From contig MU130200.1 of the NCBI GenBank assembly GCA_015039465.1, positions 22,508 to 59,289 on the forward strand: a DNA stretch of 36,782 nt, in the 5' to 3' direction. Shown here in pieces: positions 9,941 through 20,093 of this stretch. The DNA is from Phlegmacium glaucopus. Its lineage: Eukaryota > Basidiomycota > Agaricomycetes > Agaricales > Cortinariaceae. A program made the position numbers and the translations under genes. The notes beneath the pieces are model-generated. The model saw only the letters and a list, made by a program, of their open reading frames with translations. It had not been told where the DNA came from and made no database searches. How positions within the stretch are numbered: position 1 is the first letter of the stretch; each line of letters starts with the position of its first letter.

Positions 9941-11764
9941 GTGGAGACACTTCATTGAAGGAGCCAAACACAAATGCGAGATTTGGACCGATCATAAGAA
10001 TCTGGAGTACTTCATGACAGCCAAAAAGCTCAACCGAAGGCAAGCTTGTTGGTCACTGTTCTTGGCCCAATTTTACTTCCTCATGCACCACCAACCAGGC
10101 AAAAGCATGGGAAAACCGGACGCCTTGTCTAGATGAGCCAACCATGGAACTGGGACTGATGACAATTCCAATATCACCCTCCTAACCCCCAGTTTTGGGC
10201 GTTGGAAGGACTGGAAGTTGTTGGAGAAGAATGAGACATCATGAAAGATATCTGAAAGGGTACTAGAGACGGAGAAAAAGAGGAAGCCATTGCCAAGGCA
10301 GTCAAAGAACTGAAAACCACTCATACTTGATCGGTCCGATCGGCTGAATGGACTCAGACCAATGACATCCTCTATTTCCAGGGAAAAATCTATGTCCTGG
10401 ACACTTCTGACTTGCGACAATGAGTTGCCTCCCTCTATCATGATACTCGCATTGCTGGACATGCTGGCAGGTGGAAAACCTTAGAGATGGTATCCTGAAA
10501 CTATTGGTGGCCACAGATGTCCAGGTACATCAGCAGGTATGTGTCTACCTGTGACCTGTGTCTCCGAACCAAAGCACAGAGACATCACCCGATCGGCAAA
10601 CTTCACCCACTCCCAATCCCGGATGCCCCTTGGGATACAATCAGTGTCAACTTCATAGTAGAGCTCCCCAAATCTTCAGGACACGACTCAGTAATGGTAG
10701 TGGTAGACTCGGTCACCAAATGAGCTCACTTTGAATCCACGCTCACCACTATCATGGCAGCCAGAACAGCCCGACTATACCTCCAACATGTCTGGAAACA
10801 TCATGGATTACCTTGCAGGATCATATCCAATCAGGGACCCCAGTTTGTAGCCAAATTCACTTGGGAGCTCTACCAAATTCTCAGCATCAAGTTGGCTGCC
10901 ACCACCGCCTACCATCCACAGGGAGATGGCCAAACTGAACATGTAAACCAAGAGTTGGAACAGTACCTTTGGATTTTCACAAATCAATGACAAAATGACT
11001 GGGCCAAACTCCTCCCTCTGGCCAAATTCCAATACAACAACCATGTTCATTCCTCCACTCAACACCCACCTTTCCTTCTGGATACAGGCCAAACCCCCCG
11101 AATGGGTTTCGAACATGATCAACCTCAGTCCCATTTGGAATCGGTTAACAAGTTCACAGAATGAATGCGCAACACATTGGACGAGGCAAAAGCTGCGTTG
11201 GCTAAATCCAAAGATGACATGGCAAGGTACTACAACCAGAAACAGACTCCAGCACCCAAATACAAGTCAGGAGACAAAGTCTACTTGGATGCTAGCAATA
11301 TCCAGACCACCCGACCATCCAAGCAGTTGTCCCACCAACACCTCAGCCCATTCCTGGTTGAAAAATGAGTCGGCAACAGTGCCTACCAACTCAAACTCCC
11401 TTTGTCGATGAAACACTTACACCCGGTCTTCAATGTTGTCAAATTAACACCAGCGCCAACCAACCCAATCCCTGGAAGACGTGCCCTGCCTCCTCCACTG
11501 CCAGAAATTGTTGACGGAGAAGAAGAATGGATTGTTGAAGAAATCTTGGACAGCAAGATCATCAACAGGAAGTTTTGATACCTCATAAAATGGCAAGACT
11601 TTGGGATTGAATACAACTCCTGGGAACCCTGGGATAATGTACATGCACCCAAACAAATTGCCAATTTTCACCGAAAACACCCTGAAGCTCCTCAACACAT
11701 CAGAGTAACTGAGTTCAACTCAATTCTGTTCACGTATACACATATGCCGAGACGTCACATTCTG

Positions 11765-11779
11765 GAGAGGGGGAGTGGA
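11765..11779 (+). promoter_or_regulatory. Polypurine tract of element 2
   Basis: GAGAGGGGGAGTGGA lies directly before the TGTTAGGGG start of the 3' LTR, as expected for the plus-strand primer. Confidence 0.75.
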
Positions 11780-12483
11780 TGTTAGGGGACACCTGATTTC
11801 CGACCCAAGCCCCAACTCCCAATTGGGCCCAAACCCTACCCCAGTCCCAACTCCAAACCATCTCCCAATTCTACTCCGGAATCAAGACCCAACCGCAACT
11901 CAGTATGTCCCACCTCACCTACGAGATTGACCCAAACCCGAACCGACCAGTCCAACTCCCAATCCAATTTCAACTTCTCATTTTATTATTTTATTTTATA
12001 TTCACATGACACCATTTTTATTATCTTTATTATCACACCATTTATTTATTTATTTACATATCTCCATTATGTCTATATTAGTACTTAAATACCCCACCAT
12101 CCTAGCAGGGATCCCTATCCTTTCCTCTTTGGATCCCCTGCTAGTCTGACTAAGTCAGTACTGCAGTTGCCCTAACAACCCCTAGGTATGCTTAGTATTG
12201 CTATTACTTTCATTCTAACTCTACAATTGTATTACATACCGCGTTACCCATCCTACCCTTTACAGACATCCTCTTATTGTTGTAGTAGTTGACCCTTCGC
12301 CAGTGACATCATACCGATGTCAGTTCTATTCTTGTTATCTATCATGCACCCTGCCTTCTATTATGTACTAGCCATATATAGTTGTATTAGCTCCCATGCT
12401 TGTAGTATATAGGTGTAAGGTGGTTATCTTCAATAACCACCTTAGAATTCAACTTGATTCCCAGGTTCTTACTTCCTCTAACA
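11780..12483 (+). repeat. 3' LTR of element 2
   Basis: 704 bp beginning TGTTAG and ending CTAACA (perfect 6-bp inverted ends), placed directly after the polypurine tract. The first 170 bp are C-rich and A/C-repetitive, the middle is A/T-rich. No partner LTR is present in the window. Confidence 0.8.
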
Positions 12484-12734
12484 ATTTCATTCCTAATCTG
12501 GTGTTATTTGTTGTGATGTGATGTGTCCCACTGACTGGTTTTTTACTGATGGATAGGTTTCATACTGATTTGCAGATCCTAAGCTACACATCACCCATAG
12601 TACATAAATATTGCTCTGTAATAGATAGACACAAGCCATACACTATTCCATGTCAGGCCTGATTTGTCAATTTTCTACATAGGGTACATTCCAAGGCCAA
12701 CTTAATTCCACTGTCCCACTGACCGGTGTATGAC
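12484..12734. other. Non-coding spacer
   Basis: No gene seen. A short motif TGTCCCACTGAC occurs twice (about 12526 and 12712). Confidence 0.5.
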
Positions 12735-13640
12735 TGTAATAAAAACCTTGTAATTTCCTCAAATGATTGATCAATAATGGCCACTAATTCCTTGTGATAT
12801 ATAATTTATACATCTTACAACAATACTTCCTATCCTTAATTAATAAATGCTGCTGGTTCTATACATTTTAATTTGTTCTATAAAACTTGATTATTTGTAC
12901 TTCAGAACTCCCTTCCATTATCCCTCCCTTCTTTTTTATTCACACAATAATGATTATGGCTCTGTTTGCATTTTAGCTCATTTCTGATGTCATTTGATGG
13001 CCTCTCTGTGTGATGGTTAGGTTAGGGTTCATTTAGGGTTCATTTAGAGTCTATGTTAGGGTTTATGTTAGGATTTAGTTTAGGAGGTTAGGGAGGTATC
13101 ATGATGTATAAATTTGATGTATAAATGTTTTATACTTAAGTTTTGTAGAAAAGAACCAGCAGTATTTATTAATCAATCATAGCAAGATATATAAATTATA
13201 TATCACAAGGAATTAGTGGCTATTATTGATCAATCATTTGAGGCAATTACAAGGTTTTTATTAATGGATATGACTTTATGGCCTGAATTGTTCTCTTGTA
13301 AGTAGTCCTGCACTGTAAGTTGAAGAGAAACCCCCAAGGGCCAAGTTCACCAGTTCATTTTCTCTTCAACTTACACTACAACATGACTTTCAATGCTCAA
13401 CCACCCCATTACATGAATGCCAAATGAATGCCAAATGAATGCCAAAGCCTTTACCTTGAGGCTGCAGGCAGTCTAGGCTAATCACATTTATGTCCTTTGA
13501 ACTTCAGACTATATCAGTGCTTAGCGCTTATGCAAACCGATAAGCACCAATAAGGATCCCAACACCAACACCAACACCAACACTATTACATCCAATGTTA
13601 TGACGCTTAGGCTTAGCCTAAACTATCCTCGATGGCCCAG
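12735..13640 (+). repeat. Foldback/telomere-like repeat, copy A
   Basis: Two inverted arms of about 130 bp (about 12735-12865 and 13146-13275; shared core CCTCAAATGATTGATCAATAA and AATTAGTGGC) flank a stretch with degenerate TTAGGG-like units (GTTAGGTTAGGG, CATTTAGGG) at about 13015-13105. At 13290-13640 follows a hairpin with GTAAGTTGAAGAGAAA arms and a CCAACA tandem run. All parts match the reverse complement of 26960-27945, though the blocks are in a different order there. No coding function. It may be a subtelomere-derived or foldback element. Confidence 0.75.
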
Positions 13641-14116
13641 ATCCTGCACTTAACAGACCAATTGAAACTTTTATCATTAAAGACATCAACACCACAGACT
13701 CTGATCTCTCATCAGTCTTTGACCACACTGGGCCCATTGGCATATCACCAGGCTATTCAGCCACTGGGACACTCATATCCTTAGCAGTCGCAGATGACAA
13801 GATATGCCATATCATTGAATTCTCTCACCCAAAGGGCGACAATAAACAATCAGACAGGAAATCCCCAATTCCTACACCAAAAGTTCTCAATGGGCAGCAA
13901 ATGATTTATATAAGTACCTTACTACTACATAGACATACCTCAGTCATTCTATCAATGACTGAGGTGCATATTTTGTCTTATCTTTCACCTACTTCATTAC
14001 TTACAGTCACTGTATCTAGTCACGCATACTATTATTGTTTAAGTTCGGGAACTATATTCCAGAGTATCGGATGGAGTTTGATTGGAACGGAACCACAGAA
14101 CGGAAAAGGACTCTAG
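13622..14116 (+). pseudogene. Open-frame fragment, unrecognised
   Basis: 165 codons without a stop after TAA at 13619-13621. The first ~90 residues look protein-like (ETFIIKDINTTDSDLSS, FDHTGPIGISPGYSATG, LAVADDKICHIIEFSHPKG) but have no ATG. The last part runs through the hairpin at about 13940 and into the solo LTR, so it is not native coding sequence. It starts exactly where homology to repeat copy B stops, so it may be a gene piece carried by another element. I do not recognise the family. Confidence 0.35.
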
Positions 14117-14137
14117 CCTCAGTGTATGTGCTGTGCT

Positions 14138-14154
14138 TAGGCAATTGCACGGGT
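14138..14154 (+). repeat. hAT left TIR
   Basis: TAGGCAATTGCACGGGT, a perfect inverted match to 17831-17847. The preceding GCTGTGCT (14130-14137) is the target duplication. Confidence 0.95.
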
Positions 14155-14372
14155 TGACCATACCCACATGGGTCACGGGTATGGGTATCTACGGGTGAGG
14201 GTACGGGTAGACATGCTGACACCCTTGACCCGCATCTACCCACATTATATTTAGTACTAAAAATTATATAATTGAGCTGTACAGATCCAAGCCACCAAAA
14301 CACTGCTAAACACAGTAAAATCGGCATCAAAAGAAGCCTCAGAGATACTCCCATACAAATTGCTCTACGTAA

Positions 14373-17300
14373 ATGGCTGACAGCACTGATGGCAGCAATG
14401 CCACATGCTCGAGCCATGTGAAGGGTCAGGCTGTCAAAGCCTGGCAGTTCTTGATACCAAAGAAGAGAACTAGGCCCGTAATATCCAGTGATAACGAGAG
14501 CTCTATTGTTGAGGTAAGCATTACCCTCTAACCGATGCCAGAAAATAACATACCTTTCATTCTCAAAGCTTCCGGCAAAGAAGAAGACAAATAAAATCTT
14601 GTCAAAGCTACTACCCAAAAAAAAATCAACAAAGGAGCTATCCGACGATGACAATGGATCAGTCAATGAAGCAAGCAAGGATTTTATTGAATGAGTGTTG
14701 TTACTAACCGTGTTATGATAGGCATCCGCTAACAATTCTCTGAAAAATAATTCTTCGCATGGTAATTCCTCACGCCAGCCTTCTGTTGTCGAAATTTCGG
14801 ATGAGGATGAGGAGAGCCAGGAAAAGCCTGACAATGGCAAGTCTAATGATGAAGCCGAGTCTTCTGAGGCTGAGCTCAGTTAAGCTCTCACTATCTTGAA
14901 TGGAATATTTCTTAATTATTTCACAGAACGACTCATGGATGATTGGAACTCACCAATATATGCTTTCTTTCATCCTGTTCTGACAATTGGGTATCATGAA
15001 GGACGTCGCTACCATGAATTTCATTGCTTTGCATCTGCATGTAGGAAGACTGTTCGTCGATTCTTGGACAAGAAAGACGCAGGATCCACAGGTAACTTAC
15101 ATAAACACGCAAAGATCTGTTGGGGTATCGACACGGTAAAGGCAGCATTGGCGGTAAAAAATGCTGCTGAAGCTCGGGAGGTTCTTTCAAAGTCTAAGGA
15201 TGGATCAATCGCAGCTGCTTTTCAGGTAAAAGGCAAAGGGAAGGTGACTTACTCACATAGACAACATACACAAACCGAGACTAAGTCAGTCTCATCTACC
15301 CTACTTTCACATTTGTAGTTAAGGCTTTCACAGGGCGGAAATCGTTTGTTGGGTATCAGAGAATGCACGACCTTTTAGTATTGTTAACGACCGTGGCTTC
15401 AAGAATTTAATGAAAACAGGGCGACCAGAGTATTACTTACCATCACCAACTACAGTGTCGCGTGACATTCGTTTAGTCTTTGCACGTTCATGACAACGTA
15501 TTGCGTCCTTGTTACAAGTAACTCATTGTTCTGAACAACAACAAAAAAAGCTAAATGACGTACAGAAACATGATGGAAAGCTTCACTTTGCGACTGACGC
15601 CTGGACGTCCCCCAATCACCGAGCCTATGTCGCATTAACGGTCCACTTTGAACACAAGGGAGCACCGGTATGCTTAATTCTAGATGTTGTTGAGGTAGCA
15701 AAGGTCAGAGGTCTGCTAAATGTATGTATAATTGTATTACTTACCTCAAACTCTAGTCGCACAGTGGCGTTAATCTTGCCATTGCATTTGCGAATGTCTT
15801 GGAGGAATTCGGTCTGTCGGATAAGGTGGGTATTCATCTATGATACAGTATTTCAAAAAACGCAGACAGCATACCCAGATACTCAGTATCACCTGTGATA
15901 ATGCTTCAAACAATGATAGAATGATTGATGAACTGGAAGACTTACTCCCCGGATTTTCAAAAGTGAACCATACTCGCTGTTTTCTCCATGTCAATAACCT
16001 CGTTGCAAGAACACTCGTGCGTCAATTTGACATACCAAATGCACCAAATATAACAGCTGGAGACATCGCCGATGATCCTGACCACAAAATCCATGAACTA
16101 GCAGGAGACATTAACCTCGAGGATCAACAGACGCGCGAGGCTTTGTTAGACGATGCGGTCACCGGCGAAATTGGCATAGATGACAACATAGATGGCTGGG
16201 TTGACGAGATGGCAGCACTGTCCCAAGCTGAACGCGAAGTCTTTCAGGAAAGCCTTCGGCCTGTGAAGGTGCTGTTAGTGAAGGTAAATATATGACTCAG
16301 ACCAGACTTGGAATAACATAGGACGCTTACCAGCCTGTCTACTAGGTCCGGAAACTTGCATTCAAAACCATCAACTCGACAACGATTTTGCTTCCAGCAT
16401 GGGCTCGCTGTCTCAAAGAACTGGATCTAGAATTTAAATTAATTCCTCGCGACGTTACAACACGGTGGAACTCAACTCATGACATGTTGAGTTTCGTATT
16501 GGAGCACCGGAAGGCCATTGACAACTACACAGGTGACCGGCGGAATGATTTGCGGCAATTCGAGCTAACAGTGGAGGAGTGGAAGGTCATTAAACAGCTG
16601 TGTGACGTCTTGGAAGTAAGCGCCCATCAATCCGTGGAACGATTATCTAATAGATTCTCATTTGCATTGCGTTCATAGGTACTGAAGGATGCAACCTTGT
16701 TTTTTTCTCGGTCCACACCTAACCTTGCCAAGGTTATTCCTACCATGGATATCATCAATGACCGTCTGACCATCAGAGCAAATGATACATCCATTTGCCC
16801 AGCTCTCCGATCAGCTCTTGGACTTGCAAAAAAGACCCTTAACCGTTATTATTCAAGGACTGATGATTCAGAGGCATATCGCATTGCAATGAGTATGTTT
16901 TATTATACAGTTTATGTTTATTGCTAATTTTTCAACCAGTCCTTCATCCTCAATATAAACTTGAGTACTTTAGGACCGCTAAATGGGAGGAGGAGTGGAT
17001 TGACAATGCCAAAGGGCTGTTGCGCATGCAGTTTGACCAGTCCTACCGTCAGCTTGGCAGTGTTACCATGGGCCAGACAAACAAGGAAATGGAACCATCT
17101 GTACGTCCTTTGATCTGCTGCCAGGAATGGATGAGAAATGCAATACTGACAAATACTGGATAGCAGACATCATCCTCCAAGACTTCATCAAAGAAACCGA
17201 ATATGTTTGATACCCTCCTCAAGCACAAAACATCTTCAAGCGACTTACGCAGCGAAATCGATCGCTACCTGGCCACTGACACAGAAGCTGTCGACGATGC

Positions 17301-17666
17301 ACTCATTTGGTGGTCAGAACGTCGTTCAATGTATCCATCCCTTTCACGAATGGCGTTGGATTACCTTAGCATCCCAGGTATGTTTATTTTATATCTTAGT
17401 AATCTTACATTATAAATTATCTAACGAACTTGTTTCAAGCCATGTCTGTTGATGTTGAGCGTGTATTTAGCCGTGGTCGACTCGTCTTGTCTCATGTTCA
17501 GAGCTGTCTCTCTGCCCAATCCACCCGTGCCCTCCTGTGTCTTGGAAATTGGAGCCTACTCGGATACATCAAGGATTCCGATGTTGAGGTTGTTGCGAGG
17601 ATGCCAGACGTTCAAGGAGACAAGGAGGAGGAGCTTGGAGAAGGTTGGGATAGTATTCTTTTATAA
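14373..17666 (+). pseudogene. hAT transposase, 13 exons, one in-frame TGA
   Basis: Start ATG 14373, stop TAA 17664-17666. Introns that keep the frame: 14515-14569, 14662-14721, 14879-14926, 15285-15333, 15518-15565, 15704-15756, 15826-15878, 16284-16345, 16616-16678, 16893-16939, 17101-17163, 17378-17439. The N-terminus is acidic and Lys-rich. A BED-like finger follows (FHCFASACRKTVRRF, then GNLHKHAKICW). The RNase H-like core has FATDAWTSPNHRAYVA, ITCDNASNND, the RCFLHVNNL Cys/His pair and TRWNSTHDML. The hATC dimer domain is near the end (WWSERRSMYPSLSRMA, then VDVERVFSRGRLVLS). It cuts and pastes the element. The only nonsense codon is TGA 15491-15493 (CGA restores Arg), so it is only just dead, unless the stop is bypassed. 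Splice sites are inferred. Confidence 0.9.
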
Positions 17667-17830
17667 TCTAGCTGTCTTCCAGTACCAATTTCACTATTTA
17701 CATGTAATACCCATTTGATACCCGTAGTATACCCATACCCTCACATACCCATGGCAGCCCAACCCATGGGTTTGCGGGTATGGGTTTTGGTGGGTAAGGG
17801 TACGGGTAGGCCTTGGGATACCCGAGGGTT

Positions 17831-17847
17831 ACCCGTGCAATTGCCTA
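17831..17847 (-). repeat. hAT right TIR
   Basis: ACCCGTGCAATTGCCTA, the inverted partner of the left TIR, followed by GCTGTGCT (17848-17855), the second copy of the target duplication. Confidence 0.95.
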
Positions 17848-18182
17848 GCTGTGCTACCCTAAACCTTTGTGTCCTAATTTCAGAGTAAGAACAGAACAGA
17901 GTGGAACCGGAAGTTGCGGGAACTTAGAGGAAGAATAGGAGGAGGAAACTAGGTTGATATTTGAACTGAGGAAAACATACAAGTTTTGAGTACTTAAATA
18001 ATAAAAGGAATTGCAACCGAAATATAAAGTATAAATATAAAGTGCTGCGTTCTGCTCCTGGAAAGTCCTGCATTCTTGGGTGAACCGGAAACAAGGGAAA
18101 GTACTGGAACAGAGTATGGACTACCGGAGACAACTCCGACAGAGCTGGACCGGAGTAATGTATAATGGAATGTAACAATTAT

Positions 18183-18972
18183 CTAGGTACAGTGGACTAA
18201 TATATAAGTCATTCTATCAGTGACTGAGTCACATATACTATTATCTAGGGTTAAGATTCTAACATTTTTATCATAAAAACTCATTCACTATATGGTCATA
18301 TGATGCTATGATACATTTATTACAAAAAAAATCATCTAAAATGATGCAGAACTGAGTGAGCAAGCTCACTTTGTCACACATTTGGCAATGTGACATGATG
18401 TAACACTGCCAAAGCACGTACTTGTGTGACTGATATGACTGATCATCCCAAATAAACAAACGCAACACAAAAAAATGCAACTTTGCAGCCTCGCATATAT
18501 ACGACCAATGTCTAGGACACGGTTGCAAGCGTATGATTGGGGGTCGCCTTTTTTTTCAATTCCTTTCCGTACTTCTGACTGCAAAATTCCCGGCCTATTG
18601 ATGGGAGGACCAACGTTTCTGAGGAGTCGAAGTTTTCGCCGTTATTGCGTCAGTCTTCACCCAACGTTCATGACAGCTTTCCATAGACGTCTTGACTGAC
18701 GGATGGAGTTGGCACAAGAGGGCTGCTGGCTTCACTAAGCAGTTACTTATTTATCTACCAGGTCAACGAATGCTCGTGGCAAGGTCGTGGCCCTGCATTC
18801 AAGCGCCCTTGGGAATTGGTCTAATTCAGATCCCAACGTGACATGCGGTTCCTATTCAGCGCAGAGTTGTCCAAATCACTCTTTAGGAATTACAGGTTAT
18901 ACATGATATATCACTGGAATTCAAAGAAATGGTCGACGCTCTCCTCGCTTCCAGAGAGCCACCGTCAACGTG
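18183..18972. other. Intergenic, no gene recognised
   Basis: A/T-rich near 18183-18350, with a short AGTGAGC/GCTCACT hairpin at about 18353-18369. No convincing reading frame or RNA gene seen. It holds the 3' flank of the UstYa-like gene. Confidence 0.5.
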
Positions 18973-20093
18973 TCACTGGGGCGGCTCAAGCAAGTTGAAT
19001 TCGTGTCCTTCGCGTCCCATATGATCTCTTGGAACACGGACTCGATGACTTGTGATCCAATCGAGGATATCATCGAAATTCCTGCACTTGTGGTACGTGT
19101 TGAAGTCGGGAAAAGGTACCTCCCATCCAGATACCCAGTCATATCTAATTAATTTATTGTGAATTCTATGCTTTCAATGCCATGCAATAGACAGGACTCA
19201 CGAGATGACCCCAACATCAGCAATGCACATCAAATTCTGCCTGATCATTTCGATGCAATGGTCTGCCAGTGGGTACAAATTGACCAAAATAACTACTCTG
19301 ACAAAAGCTCAGACCATACCTAGGTGATTGCGAATGAACTTGGGTCGTGTGTTCCAAAGTTCCTGGATTTCTGGATATTCGTTCGGGTATGTGGATTTTC
19401 GAAGCATGTTCTGTGATTTGGTTACTAATTGAATGTTTAATTTTATCAAGCGTAGATTGTTTCTTACCAGGCAATGTAGTTGATGGAATACCTCGATCGA
19501 TCCCATGTTGCCTCCGCCGTCAATTTCTTTGTATTTCACGTTCGACGGTCTTCCCGACTTATTGATTTTCTTTAAATCCTCATCTGAGATTCTTATTGGC
19601 CATACTGGAAGGTACGCTTAGCATGATCATCAAAAACAGGTTTTTTGAATCAGTGGCTTACACGAATTATTCGTAGTGATTCTGTCCCAAGCCTGGTCTA
19701 ATGCCGCAGTAGGAAATCCACGGTACGGTGAAGGGAAATCCAGAGAGCCATTGAACCGTACAGTGGAGTATTCGATGGTATCATATACAGGCGCTTGATA
19801 AAAAGCTCAACTTGGGAGGAGGCGAGAGAATTTCGAGGCTTACAATACATAGACTGCTGGGCCAAGCAAATTCCTCGCAACTGTTCTGGGCGATGTTCAA
19901 GGAAATGTACAGAAAGCGCAACAAAACCGACGGTATATAGACTGAGTATTGCCGCATGAACCAACCAGGGCCAATATCGAAGTGCCGGTTTTAGAGAAGC
20001 TGAACCTTCACTATGTAGCAACTTTTCTGAGCCCCCGTTGTCGTCCAAGTCATTGGCAGGAACGGGTTCATACATCACCCTGGGGAGGGACAT
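18973..20093 (-). CDS. UstYa-like (DUF3328) oxidase-family protein
   Basis: About 280 residues in six exons: about 20093-19844, 19793-19663, 19604-19468, 19410-19320, 19262-19202 and 19144-18973 (ends of exon 2 uncertain by 1 nt). One transmembrane helix at residues 41-65 (LVHAAILSLYTVGFVALSV) follows a short N-terminal tail. Then come YSPVYDTIEY, FNGSLDFPSPYRGFP and the two family HxxHC motifs, HQLHC in EVFHQLHCL and HLDHC, the second created across a splice junction. IEMIRQNLMCIAD and PDFNTYHKCRNFDDILDW complete the family pattern. UstYa proteins oxidise or cyclise peptides in RiPP and other secondary-metabolite pathways. No partner cluster gene is visible, so the substrate is unknown. Stop TGA at 18973-18975. 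Confidence 0.88.

Larger units (their letters stand above)
8039..11785 (+). pseudogene. pol: Decayed pol: protease end, RT, RNase H, integrase, chromodomain
   Basis: The protease end reads MILGHSWLQMHNPEI. RT follows with [27 protein letters not shown] and YLDD (about 8971). RNase H is split by the solo LTR at 9579-9940 and resumes with WTDHKNLEYFMTAKKLNRRQA. Integrase has an HH-CC finger near 10440-10560 (CDLCLRTKAQRHHP) and DDE-type blocks up to about 10960 (YHPQGDGQTEHVNQELEQYL). A chromodomain ([12 protein letters not shown], then YLIKWQDFGIEYNSWEP) lies near 11515-11630. In-frame stops, all TGA, start at 8661, 8841, 9401, 9518, 10134, 10328, 10421, 10496, 10721, 10988, 11162, 11366 and 11576. 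The reading frame runs slightly into the LTR. Confidence 0.9.
7973..12483 (+). mobile_element. Older Ty3/Gypsy chromovirus, 5'-truncated, heavily decayed
   Basis: Plus-strand pol from mid-protease to chromodomain, then a polypurine tract and a 704-bp 3' LTR. The 5' LTR, gag and half the protease are missing; the sequence abuts the LTR of element 1 at 7972/7973. It contains at least 13 in-frame TGA codons, a small frameshift near 9205-9215 and a 362-bp solo LTR inside RNase H. It is a different lineage from element 1, since the pol sequences are clearly diverged. Confidence 0.9.
14138..17847 (+). mobile_element. hAT DNA transposon, 3710 bp, nearly intact
   Basis: Perfect 17-bp terminal inverted repeats, TAGGCAATTGCACGGGT at 14138-14154 and its complement at 17831-17847, are flanked by the 8-bp duplication GCTGTGCT at 14130-14137 and 17848-17855. 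An 8-bp duplication is the hAT hallmark. Subterminal zones (about 14150-14245 and 17700-17830) are dense in GGGTA/TACCC motifs in both orientations, likely transposase-binding sites. Its one gene encodes a BED-type, hATC-containing transposase. Confidence 0.95.
14036..18177 (+). repeat. Solo LTR A, split by the hAT element
   Basis: Starts TGTTTAAG at 14036 and ends GGAATGTAACA at 18177, flanked by ATTAT at 14031-14035 and 18178-18182. Without the 3710-bp hAT and its 8-bp duplication it is about 424 bp. The inner sequence matches the reverse complement of 26366-26947. Its CpG sites are mostly TpG or CpA compared with that copy. Confidence 0.85.

Noticed and set aside
8000..11785. Use of TGA as a sense codon (alternative code) instead of nonsense mutation
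   Set aside because: Host genes Arp3, SELO and UstYa have no internal TGA in exons and UstYa ends on TGA; the pattern is limited to mobile elements.
13550..13590. CCAACA tandem run as a CRISPR-like array
   Set aside because: It is a simple hexamer microsatellite without spacers, in a eukaryotic genome.
18480..18560. Possible 5S rRNA (ATATACGACCAATG... followed by a T run)
   Set aside because: Only the first few bases resemble fungal 5S; the internal control boxes are not present.
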